Of a DNA stretch of 64,000 bases, positions 42,514-50,394 are shown in pieces (within the stretch, counting starts at the first letter, position 1; every line of letters starts with the position of its first letter). A program made the position numbers and the translations under genes. This DNA comes from JACRLV01 sp045863555. Lineage in GTDB: Bacteria; Planctomycetota; Phycisphaerae; UBA1845; Fen-1342. Below the pieces are notes generated by a model that was given only the letters and a program-made list of their open reading frames with translations, was not told the origin of the DNA and did no database searches. The DNA is taken from contig BTUU01000023.1 of NCBI GenBank assembly GCA_045863555.1, positions 1 through 64,000 of the forward strand. Direction: 5' to 3'.

Positions 42514-42548
42514 TTCGCTCTTCGCTCTTCGCTCTTCGCCCTTCGCTC
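42514..42548. repeat. Tandem heptamer (TTCGCTC x5)
   Basis: Five direct heptamers TTCGCTC, TTCGCTC, TTCGCTC, TTCGCCC, TTCGCTC lie just downstream of the TPR gene on its coding strand (read there as GAGCGAA). No complementary arm was found, in contrast to the GTGAAAN arrays. Confidence 0.85.
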
Positions 42549-42559
42549 TCCCCGATCCC

Positions 42560-43738
42560 CTACCGCGCCTCTCCGATCGCCGCCGCCACCGCGTTCGACG
42601 GATCCACCGCCCGAAGCCGCGCCAGCACGCCCTCCGCGACCTCGCGCCGTCCAAGGCGATACGCAAGCCCCGCCACCGTCTCCATCGCCGCGCGGCTGTC
42701 CGGATCGTGCGTCAGCGACCGCTGCGCCAGGTCGAGCGCTTTCTCGAAATTCTGCCCATAGGTCTCGATTCGCGACAGAAGCAGCCACGCCCGCGCCTCC
42801 CGTGGCTCGCCCTTCATCACGAGCGCAATCTGCGCCCGCGCCGCCTCGAACTGCCGGCTCTCGATCTGACACTCCGCCAGCGCCAGCCGCAGCACCCGCG
42901 ACGACTCCGCCCCGCCGGCCGCTCCGGACTCCGCCGCCCCATCCGCAAGCCGCGCTTCAAGCACCGACGCCGCCTCGCGCCACTGGCCGCTCTGCCGCAG
43001 CGCCAGTGCGAGCCGCTCCTGCACCGCGGGATCCTTCGAGCCCGTCGAGGCCTGACGCCACGCCGCGGCCGCCTCACGCCAATCGCCGAGCGCCTCAAGA
43101 CACTCCGCCCGGGCCGCGTGGTAGCCGCTGGTCCAGCCGAAATCCGCCCGGCGGCTGTCAAGCTGCTCCAGCGCCGCCCGCGCGTCGCCCGCCTGGAGGA
43201 GCTGCTGCGAGACGGCGATCGGATACGCGACCTCCGCCGGATCGATCGACCCCGCCCGCACGAAATGCTCCAGCGCCTTCTCATCGCAAAGCCGCTGCTG
43301 CGCAATCACGCCCAGCAGATACTCCGCCTCCGCCCGGACCGGCGCCTCGGCCTCGATGCCCGTCAGAAGCTGTTCCGCCAACCGATCGTTGCCGCGCGCG
43401 AGCGCAACCTTCGCGCTCAGCACCATCAGTCGCGGATTCGCCGGATCGAGGGCCATCGCCCGCTCGATCTCGGCCGCCGCGTCGGTCACATTGCCGGCGG
43501 CGAGCTGATCCGCCGCGAGCTGCGCCTTCACGCGCGACCGCGCGAGATTCCACCGGCCGGTCGCCTCCTTCCGCGCCTCGACCTGCGGCGTCTGCTGGGC
43601 GCACCCCGCCGCGAGCAGCACGACGAGCATCGCGCCCGCCGGGCGCAGCCATTTTGCCGGCCAGCGCCGTGGGCGAACTTGCGAAAGAGAACGTGGCCGA
43701 GGCTGGCCGTTCCGATTCAGCCGAATGCGACCGTTCAT
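42560..43738 (-). CDS. TPR-repeat lipoprotein
   Basis: This 392-residue predicted lipoprotein has lipobox LAAGC in VVLLAAGCAQQ (Cys near residue 46, after a basic leader). The body is a chain of tetratricopeptide repeats (ALDPANPRLMVLSAKVALARGN, RAEAEYLLGVIAQQRLCDEK, ALRQSGQWREAASVLEARLA, SRIETYGQNFEKALDLAQRS). The ATG overlaps the stop of the secretin gene (ATGA), so they are translationally coupled. A TPR lipoprotein next to a secretin suggests a pilotin/assembly partner role, comparable to PilF/PilW-type proteins, but this is inference. Confidence 0.82.
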   Translation of the reverse strand: MNGRIRLNRNGQPRPRSLSQVRPRRWPAKWLRPAGAMLVVLLAAGCAQQTPQVEARKEATGRWNLARSRVKAQLAADQLAAGNVTDAAAEIERAMALDPANPRLMVLSAKVALARGNDRLAEQLLTGIEAEAPVRAEAEYLLGVIAQQRLCDEKALEHFVRAGSIDPAEVAYPIAVSQQLLQAGDARAALEQLDSRRADFGWTSGYHAARAECLEALGDWREAAAAWRQASTGSKDPAVQERLALALRQSGQWREAASVLEARLADGAAESGAAGGAESSRVLRLALAECQIESRQFEAARAQIALVMKGEPREARAWLLLSRIETYGQNFEKALDLAQRSLTHDPDSRAAMETVAGLAYRLGRREVAEGVLARLRAVDPSNAVAAAIGEAR

Positions 43739-45597
43739 GGCGTCTTTCCTTCCGGAATCGTCGGCGTGCTGTCGAGACGAAGCTGCCCTTCCGGCTCCGG
43801 CCGATCGAAGACCTCGCCGGGCGCGGCCCCGCCGTCGCGCTGCGAGCGGATGAGATCGAGCATCAGCGTCCGCGACCGCGCTCCCTCGCTTTCCCAGAGC
43901 CGCCGGCCGAGCAATTCCTCTTTCAGCTTCAGCGCCGAAAGATGCCGCGGCTGATTGTGCAGCGCCATGCGCGCGTTGAGCAGCGCCAGGTCGTCGTCGC
44001 CATTCTCGAAGTCGCGGATCGCCGCCTGGTAGAACGCCTGTGCCAGCCGCTCGCGCCCGCTGAAGAGCAGCCCCTTCCGCGAACCCACGCGGACGCGCTC
44101 GACGTCCTCCAGCATCGCCTCAAAGTGCTCCTGCTCCTCCTTCGTGTTCTTCAGCACGTGGACAGTCAGCAGGATGATGACCTCCTCGCGCACCGTCGAG
44201 TCGCGCTGCTTCTGGGCCAGCAGGCCGATCCCGGGGATATCGCCGAGAATCGGCACCTGCGTCCGCGACGTCACCGTCCGCTCGCGGAACAGCCCGCCGA
44301 TGAGCACCGTGTGCCCGTCGTTCACGAGGATGTCCGCCTTCGCCTCCGTCGTCTCCTCGAACGGCAGGTTTGAGACCGTCAGGCCGCCGTTGCTGTCCTT
44401 CGGATGCACCGCGATCCGCACCGAGCCGTCGTCGTTGATGTGCGGCCGCAGCCGCACCTGCGTGCCGGTCTCGAGAAACTCGATCTTCTGCACGGCCGCC
44501 GTCTCCGTCACGGTCGTGGTGATATACCCGTCGCGGCGGCCGACGATGACCTCGGCCTCCTGCCGGTTCAGCGCGAGGATCTTCGGGTTCGCCATGATCG
44601 TGACGTCGGTCACGTCCTCCAGCGCCCGCAGGAACGCGGCGACGTTGTTGCGGATGATGCCGAACGTGAAGCCGCGGGTGATGTCGCCGATCAGGTTGGT
44701 GCTGAGATTCGCCGAAGTATCCTCGAAATCTTCGATCGGAAGCTGGCCCGTCCGCACGTTCGCCGCGGCGTCGCTGACGCTGCCGACCGTCTGAAAATCC
44801 ACGCCGCCCAGCAGCGTAAAGTCGATCCCGTATGCGTTGTCCTCGTTCAGCGTCGCCCGCAGGATCGTCGCCTCGATGAGCACCTGCCGCGGCCGCTCGT
44901 CGATCTCGCGCAGCAGTTTTTCCACGCGATCGAGCCGGTCGGGCGTATCGGTGAGGATCAGGTATTCGACGCTGGCCGTCGATTCGCCGGACGAGAGTCC
45001 GCCGCTTCCCGAACTCGACTGTGCATTGTTGATCGAATTCACGACGGACATCGGACCGCTGTTCTCGCCGCCTTTCGGCGCCAGAACGGCCGAGCCGTCG
45101 CCGACCCTGGCCGCCTGGCCGAGGATGCCCGTCACGGCCGCCAGGGCTTCCGCTTTGCTGATGTACTTCAGCCGGAAAACGCGCGTCTGCGGCGGGGGCG
45201 ACTGCGCGGCCACCTCTTCCGGCGTGCCGACGAATACCGTCGAACCCATCTGCCGGTACGCGAAGTTGTTCGGCGTGAGCAGCGCATCCAGTGCATCTGC
45301 AAACGTCACGGAATAGAGATTCGCGGAGATCCGACCCTTGACCGACGTGCTGGTCACGATGTTCGAACGCGCCTGGTAGCTCAGCAGCTCCAGCGCGGCC
45401 GTAAGTTCGACGTCCCGTACGTGGACGTCGAGCAGGCCGGTGTCGCCCGTGATCACCAGGTCGGGGTTTCCCGCCCCGGACGGCGCATCCCGACCGGCGG
45501 GAGCACTGGCCGGAATCTCCTGCGCGGAAGCCGCGGGCGGCGCAAGCGACGCGAGCAGGCCGGCGAGGCCCGCACAAATGGTCAGGCGCGTGTACAT
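43735..45597 (-). CDS. Type II/IV secretion secretin (GspD/PilQ-like)
   Basis: This 620-residue outer-membrane secretin forms the gated ring pore for type II secretion or type IV pili. It has a signal peptide (LTICAGLAGLLASLAPPAASA) and then an STN-like N0 domain (VRDVELTAALELLSYQA). N1-type repeats include RLKYISKAEALAAVTGIL and DTPDRLDRVEKLLREIDERPRQV. The pore domain has the signature VPILGDIPGIGLLAQKQRDS and ends in EEVIILLTVHVL. A C-terminal extension (residues about 530-620) with LALLNARMALHNQPRHL is unusual and may contact the TPR partner. The start ATG at 45597 opens the signal peptide; the frame is open upstream. Confidence 0.92.
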   Translation of the reverse strand: MYTRLTICAGLAGLLASLAPPAASAQEIPASAPAGRDAPSGAGNPDLVITGDTGLLDVHVRDVELTAALELLSYQARSNIVTSTSVKGRISANLYSVTFADALDALLTPNNFAYRQMGSTVFVGTPEEVAAQSPPPQTRVFRLKYISKAEALAAVTGILGQAARVGDGSAVLAPKGGENSGPMSVVNSINNAQSSSGSGGLSSGESTASVEYLILTDTPDRLDRVEKLLREIDERPRQVLIEATILRATLNEDNAYGIDFTLLGGVDFQTVGSVSDAAANVRTGQLPIEDFEDTSANLSTNLIGDITRGFTFGIIRNNVAAFLRALEDVTDVTIMANPKILALNRQEAEVIVGRRDGYITTTVTETAAVQKIEFLETGTQVRLRPHINDDGSVRIAVHPKDSNGGLTVSNLPFEETTEAKADILVNDGHTVLIGGLFRERTVTSRTQVPILGDIPGIGLLAQKQRDSTVREEVIILLTVHVLKNTKEEQEHFEAMLEDVERVRVGSRKGLLFSGRERLAQAFYQAAIRDFENGDDDLALLNARMALHNQPRHLSALKLKEELLGRRLWESEGARSRTLMLDLIRSQRDGGAAPGEVFDRPEPEGQLRLDSTPTIPEGKTP

Positions 45598-45804
45598 ATC
45601 AAAGTGGAAGATCGGCCGGCCGTTATCGGCAACTTCAGGCGGGTGCGAAAACTGCCGCCGGGCTGCGTCAAACCACGCAGCCCGGCGGGGCGGGCGCAAT
45701 TCCTGCGGGCCGGGGGTCCGGGCACTGGACAGCCGGGCGGCGCGGGTGGACAATGGCGTCCAATCCTAGAACGCGTTGAAATTCTTCGCGCGAGGAGCCG
45801 TGCC

Positions 45805-46119
45805 ATGGCGAAACGCAAGCCGCAAATCAACTTTCAGGTCGAAAACAACATGAAGCTGCTCTACGACGAAGCCAAGGCGCACGGCCACTGGGTCACGCGC
45901 CTCTGCGCCGCGGGGCTGCTGATGATGATCGAGGACGCCGACGTCCGGGCCCGCGCGCTGAGCCGGCTGCGCGACTGGGAAGCCGAGTACGAGAAGGCGA
46001 GCGCCGCGGAGATCCGCGCGTTCGTCGAGGACGCCGGAGCCGAGATGCGAGCTGCCGCTCGAGGTAGCGTGCGAGCGCGGAAATCTCTGCCGGCGAAAAG
46101 AAAGGCAGCACGCGGCTGA
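45805..46119 (+). CDS. Small soluble hypothetical protein
   Basis: This 104-residue protein was not recognised. The ATG at 45805 follows GAGGAG. The first 80 residues look like a genuine helical protein (QINFQVENNMKLLYDEAKAHG, RLCAAGLLMMIEDADVRARAL, DWEAEYEKASAAEIRAFV). The last 25 residues are basic (VRARKSLPAKRKAARG) and overlap the antisense gene 45893-46201. The C-terminus may therefore be an acquired or read-through end. Confidence 0.6.
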   Translation: MAKRKPQINFQVENNMKLLYDEAKAHGHWVTRLCAAGLLMMIEDADVRARALSRLRDWEAEYEKASAAEIRAFVEDAGAEMRAAARGSVRARKSLPAKRKAARG

Positions 46120-46201
46120 CGCTGGCGAGGTCGGCGAGCCGCTGCTGCTCGGCGCGGACCGCCCGGACGGGTGAAAGCTGCGTCGATTCAACGTCCAACA
46201 T
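45893..46201 (-). CDS. Possible truncated gene, antisense overlap
   Basis: The ATG at 46201 has an excellent ribosome site (GGGAGG, 8 bases upstream) and a good upstream promoter (46368-46396). The first 50 residues look coding (LDVESTQLSPVRAVRAEQQR, ASVSRVLPFFSPAEISALAR). From about residue 52 on the sequence is Arg/Pro/Ser-rich and is simply the complement of 45805-46119. The most likely reading is a gene whose 3' end was lost when the two regions were joined, leaving a short or broken product. Function unknown. Confidence 0.4.
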   Translation of the reverse strand: MLDVESTQLSPVRAVRAEQQRLADLASVSRVLPFFSPAEISALARYLERQLASRLRRPRRTRGSPRRSPSRTRLPSRAAGSARGPGRRRPRSSSAAPRRRGA

Positions 46202-46367
46202 GATGCGTACCTCCCAAATTGCGCTGGTGACAAGACGCTGACGCAAGTTGACACAGTCGTCGTCCGCGCCCGGCATGCCCTCCCTGGCATCCAATTCCCT
46301 GGCCAGCCGGCGCGGTCCACGCATGGAGAGGTGGCATCCGCTGAGTTGTCTGGATTCGCCCAACTGA

Positions 46368-46396
46368 AGTGTACGGTATTTGTTCGGTTTTTTCAA
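46368..46396 (-). promoter_or_regulatory. Leftward sigma-70-type promoter
   Basis: On the minus strand, TTGAAA (46396-46391) and TACACT (46373-46368) are separated by exactly 17 bases, in an AT-rich patch unlike its surroundings. It points to the gene starting at 46201. Confidence 0.6.
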
Positions 46397-46610
46397 GTCC
46401 TTTTTTTCGACGGCTGAGTAGCGATTGGGGGCCGCGCCGACGCCGGGATCCCATCATCCCGAATTACGGGTCGCATCAGCCGACCGCCGTTCCGCCCTGG
46501 GAATCCCCCGCTCGGGACGCGGCTGAAGGGCTACTGGCGGCGCGCGACCGCATCCCGATGCCTTGAACGCTTCGGCCCCTTCGCGAGGCCCGGCGTGCGC
46601 AGCCCGGCAA

Positions 46611-46638
46611 TTGCATCGCTCAAAAAACGGCATATAAT
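46611..46638 (+). promoter_or_regulatory. Promoter of tRNA-Ala
   Basis: TTGCAT (46611-46616), a 16-base spacer and a perfect TATAAT (46633-46638) end 10 bases before the mature tRNA 5' end, which fits a stable-RNA promoter. Confidence 0.8.
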
Positions 46639-46648
46639 GCCCCGAATC

Positions 46649-46721
<73 letters not shown>

Positions 46722-46886
46722 GTCCCGCAAGTCCGTGAATCCACGCCAGTTGCGCTAGGTGTCGAATACCGTACTCAGCGGCGAAAGCCAGCCTCGACTT
46801 GGGCTTTGCGTATTCGTGCACTGTAGAATCCGACAATTGCCCCGCCGGCTGTGAGGGGTTCGATCGTCGCACGACCATCGACTCAA

Positions 46887-47102
46887 TCACTTGGCCTTTT
46901 TGGGCCGCTGCCGACGTCGGCGCGACTGCCCAAGGGCTCGCCGACCCCCAGGGACACGACTCCCGGCACCGGATGCGCGTTCGCGCGCGAGCAATCGCAG
47001 AAATCCCTCGATCGTTCCCCCTGCCTCAGCCCACATTTCCCGGCGGATGGCGCGGACTTCAGCGACGACGGGGTCTTCCGCGTGCGCCTGATTGGTACTC
47101 AT
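46887..47102 (-). CDS. Antitoxin-like partner of the PIN toxin
   Basis: This 71-residue protein is encoded directly behind the PIN-domain gene, with ATGA overlap at 47099-47102. The first half, DPVVAEVRAIRREMWAEAGG, is typical of small proteins that accompany PIN domains (PVVxEVRxIRxEI...). The C-terminal half is basic (QSRRRRQRPKKAK), and may bind DNA or the toxin. The start at 47102 is fixed by the overlap. Order is toxin first, antitoxin second, which is seen in some PIN systems. Confidence 0.7.
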   Translation of the reverse strand: MSTNQAHAEDPVVAEVRAIRREMWAEAGGTIEGFLRLLARERASGAGSRVPGGRRALGQSRRRRQRPKKAK

Positions 47103-47575
47103 GTCGCATCCTCCGGCAGCAGCATCAACGGCGTTGTCAGGACAGGCACATGCAGGTGCAGCCGCTCGTTCAATATCGCGATATGCTGAAACTTGTTCGC
47201 GTTCGCCAAGTGCCTGCAATTCCAGGTCAGCAAGTAGTCAATCGAGCACATCGACGCCATCGCCAGATGATAGGCGTCTCCGTCACCGCCCGGCGACATG
47301 AGCTTGCGTTCCACATAATGCTCGATCACGTCAAGGATGCCGGTCGGCTCCCGAAGGACCTCGACATCTTTGAGCAGTTCGATGGATCGGGACGATTTTG
47401 GTTCAGGCGCGCGCGATAGCTCAGATAGCACAGCTTGCGACGTCACCAGGCGGTATGAATGCCGATGTGCGTCCCACCAGACTCGCGTGGCGTCGCGCCA
47501 GGCGACGAGCGACGGCTGACGACGAGACTCGAAGTAATAGCTCGGGATCGTCGTCTCAATGTAGACCGACGCCAT
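47099..47575 (-). CDS. PIN-domain (VapC-like) ribonuclease toxin
   Basis: This 158-residue PIN-domain protein starts VYIETTIPSYYFE (first catalytic Glu/Asp region), has TSQAVLSELSRAPEPK in the middle, and SPGGDGDAYHLAMASMCSIDYLLTWNCRHLANA with the later acidic residues and the conserved TWN/N motif. This YIETTIPSYY type of PIN protein cleaves RNA as a toxin. It begins only 2 bases after the lepA stop on the same strand, so it may be read through from lepA. Confidence 0.85.
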   Translation of the reverse strand: MASVYIETTIPSYYFESRRQPSLVAWRDATRVWWDAHRHSYRLVTSQAVLSELSRAPEPKSSRSIELLKDVEVLREPTGILDVIEHYVERKLMSPGGDGDAYHLAMASMCSIDYLLTWNCRHLANANKFQHIAILNERLHLHVPVLTTPLMLLPEDAT

Positions 47576-47577
47576 CG

Positions 47578-49377
47578 CTAATCCTCATCCGGCTCCAGCA
47601 CCGTCATGAACGCCTTCTGCGGGATGTCGACGCGCCCCACCGTCTTCATGCGCTTCTTGCCCTCTTTCTGCTTCTCGAGGAGTTTGCGCTTGCGCGTCAC
47701 GTCGCCGCCGTAGCACTTGGCCGTCACGTTCTTCCGCATCGCCTTGATCGTCTCGCGGGCGATGATCTTGCCCCCGATCGCCGCCTGGATCGGGATCTCG
47801 AACATGTGCCGGTCGATCTCCTCACGCAGCCGCTGGATCATCCGCCGCCCCCGCCGGTCCGCGTTGCTGCGGTGACAGATGATCGAGAGCGCGTCGACCG
47901 GCACGCCGTTCACGAGGATGTCCAGCTTGACCAGATCGCCTGAGCGGTAGCCCGTCAGGTGATAGTCCATCGTCCCGTAGCCCTTCGTGATCGACTTCAG
48001 CTTGTCATAGAAATCGTACAGAATTTCGTTGAACGGAAACTCGTAGGTGATCATCACGCGCTGCGGCGAGAGATACTCCGTCCGCTTGAACTCGCCCCGC
48101 CGCGTCTCCGCGAGCTGCATGATCCCGCCGATGTAGTCCGCCGGCGTGATGACCTGAAGCTCGATGATCGGCTCGCGAATCTCCTCGACCCGCGACATGT
48201 CCGGCAGGTCCCCCGCCGCGTCGATGTGCTTCACCTCTCCGCCCGTCAGCAGCACCTCATACGTCACGCTCGGCGCCGTCTGCACCACGTCGACACCGCA
48301 CTCGCGCTCCAGCCGCTCCTGCACGATGTCCATGTGCAGCAGGCCCAGGAACCCGCAGCGGAAGCCGAAGCCCAGCGCATCCGAATGCTGCGGCACGAAT
48401 GTGAACGACGCATCGTTCAGACTCAGCCGGTTCAGCGCATCCCGCAGCTCGTCAAACTGCTCGCCCGCCGACGGGAAAAAGTCGCAGAAGACCATCTGCT
48501 GCGGCGGCTTGTAACCCGGCAGCGCCTCGGACGCGGGAGAGTTCGCATCCGTAATGGTGTCGCCAACCGTTACATCCTGAAGCGTCTTGATCGCCGCGAC
48601 GATGTAGCCCGTCTCGCCCGCCGCCAGCGACTGGCACTGCGTCATCTTCGGCCGGAATTTCCCCAGGTCGGTGATGACATAATGCCGGCCCCGCCCCATC
48701 AGCAGAACCTTCTGCCCCTTGTGCAGCGTTCCATGCACAACGCGCACGTAGCAGATTACCCCGCGATAATCGTCGTACTCGCTGTCGAAAATCAGCGCCT
48801 GGAGCGGAGCCCTGGCATCGCCTTTCGGCGCTGGCAGATTCTTGACGATCGCGCGAAGCAGCTCGTCGACCCCCAGCCCCGTCTTCGCCGATACGAACTG
48901 CACGTGATCCGAGCTGATCCCCAGAACGTGCTCCACCTCGATCGCCGTGTCTTCCGGCCGCGCGCCGGGAAGATCGACCTTGTTCACGACCGGGATGATC
49001 TCCAGGTCGTTGCCCACCGCGGCGTACGCGTTCGCGACCGTCTGCGCCTGGACGCCCTGTGTCGCGTCAACCACCAGCAGCGCCCCGTCGCACGCCGCCA
49101 GCGCCCGGTCGACCTCGTAATGAAAATCGACGTGTCCCGGCGTATCGATCAGGTTGAACATGTATGTCTGGCCGTCGACTTCGACGTCGATCGACACGGC
49201 CGAGGCCTTGATCGTGATGCCCCGCTCGCGCTCCAGGTCCATGCTGTCGAGCATCTGGTCCATGGCTTCGCGCTGAGTGACCGCGCCGGAGATCTGGAGC
49301 AGCCGGTCGGCAAGCGTGCTCTTGCCGTGGTCGATGTGGGCGATGATCGAGAAATTCCGAATCCGGCTTTGATCCAT
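47578..49377 (-). CDS. lepA: Elongation factor 4 (LepA)
   Basis: This 599-residue translational GTPase acts on the ribosome to promote back-translocation or initiation under stress. The G1 motif is HIDHGKST near residues 14-21 (FSIIAHIDHGKSTLADRLL), with DTPGHVDF (G3) and NKVDLPGA (G4). The C-terminal LepA-specific part is present (AKCYGGDVTRKRKLLEKQKEGKKRMK). Length is exactly that of the family. GGCGGAAG precedes the ATG. Divergent from the response regulator. Confidence 0.98.
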   Translation of the reverse strand: MDQSRIRNFSIIAHIDHGKSTLADRLLQISGAVTQREAMDQMLDSMDLERERGITIKASAVSIDVEVDGQTYMFNLIDTPGHVDFHYEVDRALAACDGALLVVDATQGVQAQTVANAYAAVGNDLEIIPVVNKVDLPGARPEDTAIEVEHVLGISSDHVQFVSAKTGLGVDELLRAIVKNLPAPKGDARAPLQALIFDSEYDDYRGVICYVRVVHGTLHKGQKVLLMGRGRHYVITDLGKFRPKMTQCQSLAAGETGYIVAAIKTLQDVTVGDTITDANSPASEALPGYKPPQQMVFCDFFPSAGEQFDELRDALNRLSLNDASFTFVPQHSDALGFGFRCGFLGLLHMDIVQERLERECGVDVVQTAPSVTYEVLLTGGEVKHIDAAGDLPDMSRVEEIREPIIELQVITPADYIGGIMQLAETRRGEFKRTEYLSPQRVMITYEFPFNEILYDFYDKLKSITKGYGTMDYHLTGYRSGDLVKLDILVNGVPVDALSIICHRSNADRRGRRMIQRLREEIDRHMFEIPIQAAIGGKIIARETIKAMRKNVTAKCYGGDVTRKRKLLEKQKEGKKRMKTVGRVDIPQKAFMTVLEPDED

Positions 49378-49509
49378 GTGGCTGTAACTTCCGCCAAATA
49401 AAGATGTTGCGCAATTCGCCGCCCCGAAAACAGCCGCGATTGCACGATTGTACCGGCCGCCGACCGAAAAGGCGAAAGCGGCCGGCCACGCAAACCTGCG
49501 GAACTCGCC

Positions 49510-49515
49510 TATAAT
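49510..49515 (+). promoter_or_regulatory. TATAAT box upstream of the response regulator
   Basis: A perfect TATAAT lies 70 bases before the ATG at 49585. No good -35 element is seen at the usual distance. Just before the gene an inverted repeat CATTGG-N8-CCAATG (about 49550-49569) could be an operator. Confidence 0.5.
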
Positions 49516-49584
49516 GCCGTTCCCAATTCAGACGCCAGCGACTACGATTCATTGGGCTAAGGGCCAATGGTTGGTTAAGGACTG

Positions 49585-50259
49585 ATGAACACGCCAAATG
49601 GCACCGTGATACTCGTCGACGACGATCCGCTCGTGTCTGCTTCCCTGAGCGCCACGATCGATCGCCTCGGTTACAAGCGTCACAGCTTTGCAGACGGCGC
49701 GTCGTTCCTGGCGTCGATCGCGAGCCAGCCGCCGCCCTGCCCCGCGTGCGTTCTGCTCGATCTCCGCATGCCGAACGTCGACGGCCTCGAAGTCCAGCGG
49801 GTGATCGAGAGCCGCCGGCTCAACCTCCCGATCATCTTCATGTCCGCGTACATCGACACCCCCTCCGTCGTCAGCGCCATGAAACGCGGTGCGATCGACT
49901 TTCTGCCCAAGCCGTTCACTTCCGAAACGCTCGGACAGTCGATCGAAGAGGCGCTCGGCCGGGCCTCGGCAATGGAGAAGGTTCACGCCCAGACCGAGAT
50001 GATCGGCCGGCGACTCGAAACACTCACCGAACGCGAACGCGAAGTCATGGAACTGGTCGTCTCCGGCCTCACGAACAAGGCCGTCGGATCGAAATTCGGC
50101 ATCAGCGAAAAGACCGTGAAAGTCCACCGCGGCCGCGTCATGGAAAAGATGGCCGCGGGATCCCTCGCTGAACTGGTGCTGATGGCCCAGGCCGTCGGCA
50201 TCCCCACCGCCCAGCTTTCGGCGATGCGGTCGATTCCCGACGACGATTCGGACGCCTGA
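49585..50259 (+). CDS. FixJ-type response regulator (REC plus LuxR HTH)
   Basis: This 224-residue two-component regulator has a receiver domain at residues 1-125. It holds the acidic pair DDD in VILVDDDPLV, the phosphorylation Asp in LLDLRMPNVDG (about residue 56), the switch Ser in FMSAYID and the Lys in FLPKPFT. The C-terminal LuxR-type helix-turn-helix (ETLTEREREVMELVVSGLTNKAVG, GISEKTVKVHRGRVMEKM) is of the FixJ/NarL type. No sensor kinase gene is adjacent, so it is an orphan here. The gene ends at a strong bidirectional terminator. Confidence 0.93.
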   Translation: MNTPNGTVILVDDDPLVSASLSATIDRLGYKRHSFADGASFLASIASQPPPCPACVLLDLRMPNVDGLEVQRVIESRRLNLPIIFMSAYIDTPSVVSAMKRGAIDFLPKPFTSETLGQSIEEALGRASAMEKVHAQTEMIGRRLETLTEREREVMELVVSGLTNKAVGSKFGISEKTVKVHRGRVMEKMAAGSLAELVLMAQAVGIPTAQLSAMRSIPDDDSDA

Positions 50260-50290
50260 CGCCGGAGTCGACGCGAATCGCACGACAGAA

Positions 50291-50340
50291 AATCCCGAGG
50301 CGGTTTGCGAGTCCCGCTCGCAAACCGCCTCGGTTCGTTT
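50291..50340. terminator. Bidirectional intrinsic terminator
   Basis: A perfect 17-base stem (50295-50311 with 50317-50333) with a 5-base loop is followed by TTCGTTT on the plus strand and by ATTTT on the minus strand. It serves both the response regulator and the convergent thioredoxin gene. Confidence 0.92.
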
Positions 50341-50394
50341 CACACCGGCGGTGGATCAGCGCTGGCGGCCGATCCGCCGCCGCTGCCCGGGCGG

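Larger units (their letters stand above)
46202..46648. other. Gap of about 450 bases before tRNA-Ala
   Basis: No convincing gene was seen. The stretch holds the leftward promoter at 46368-46396, an imperfect inverted repeat GTGACAA-N14-TTGACAC (about 46227-46254) in the leader of the leftward gene, and the tRNA promoter at 46611-46638. The part 46400-46610 is otherwise unremarkable. Antisense frames here are artefacts. Confidence 0.6.

Noticed and set aside
44404..45804. Long plus-strand frame leading into the small gene at 45805
   Set aside because: It is antisense to the secretin gene and Arg-rich; the real start at 45805 has its own ribosome site.
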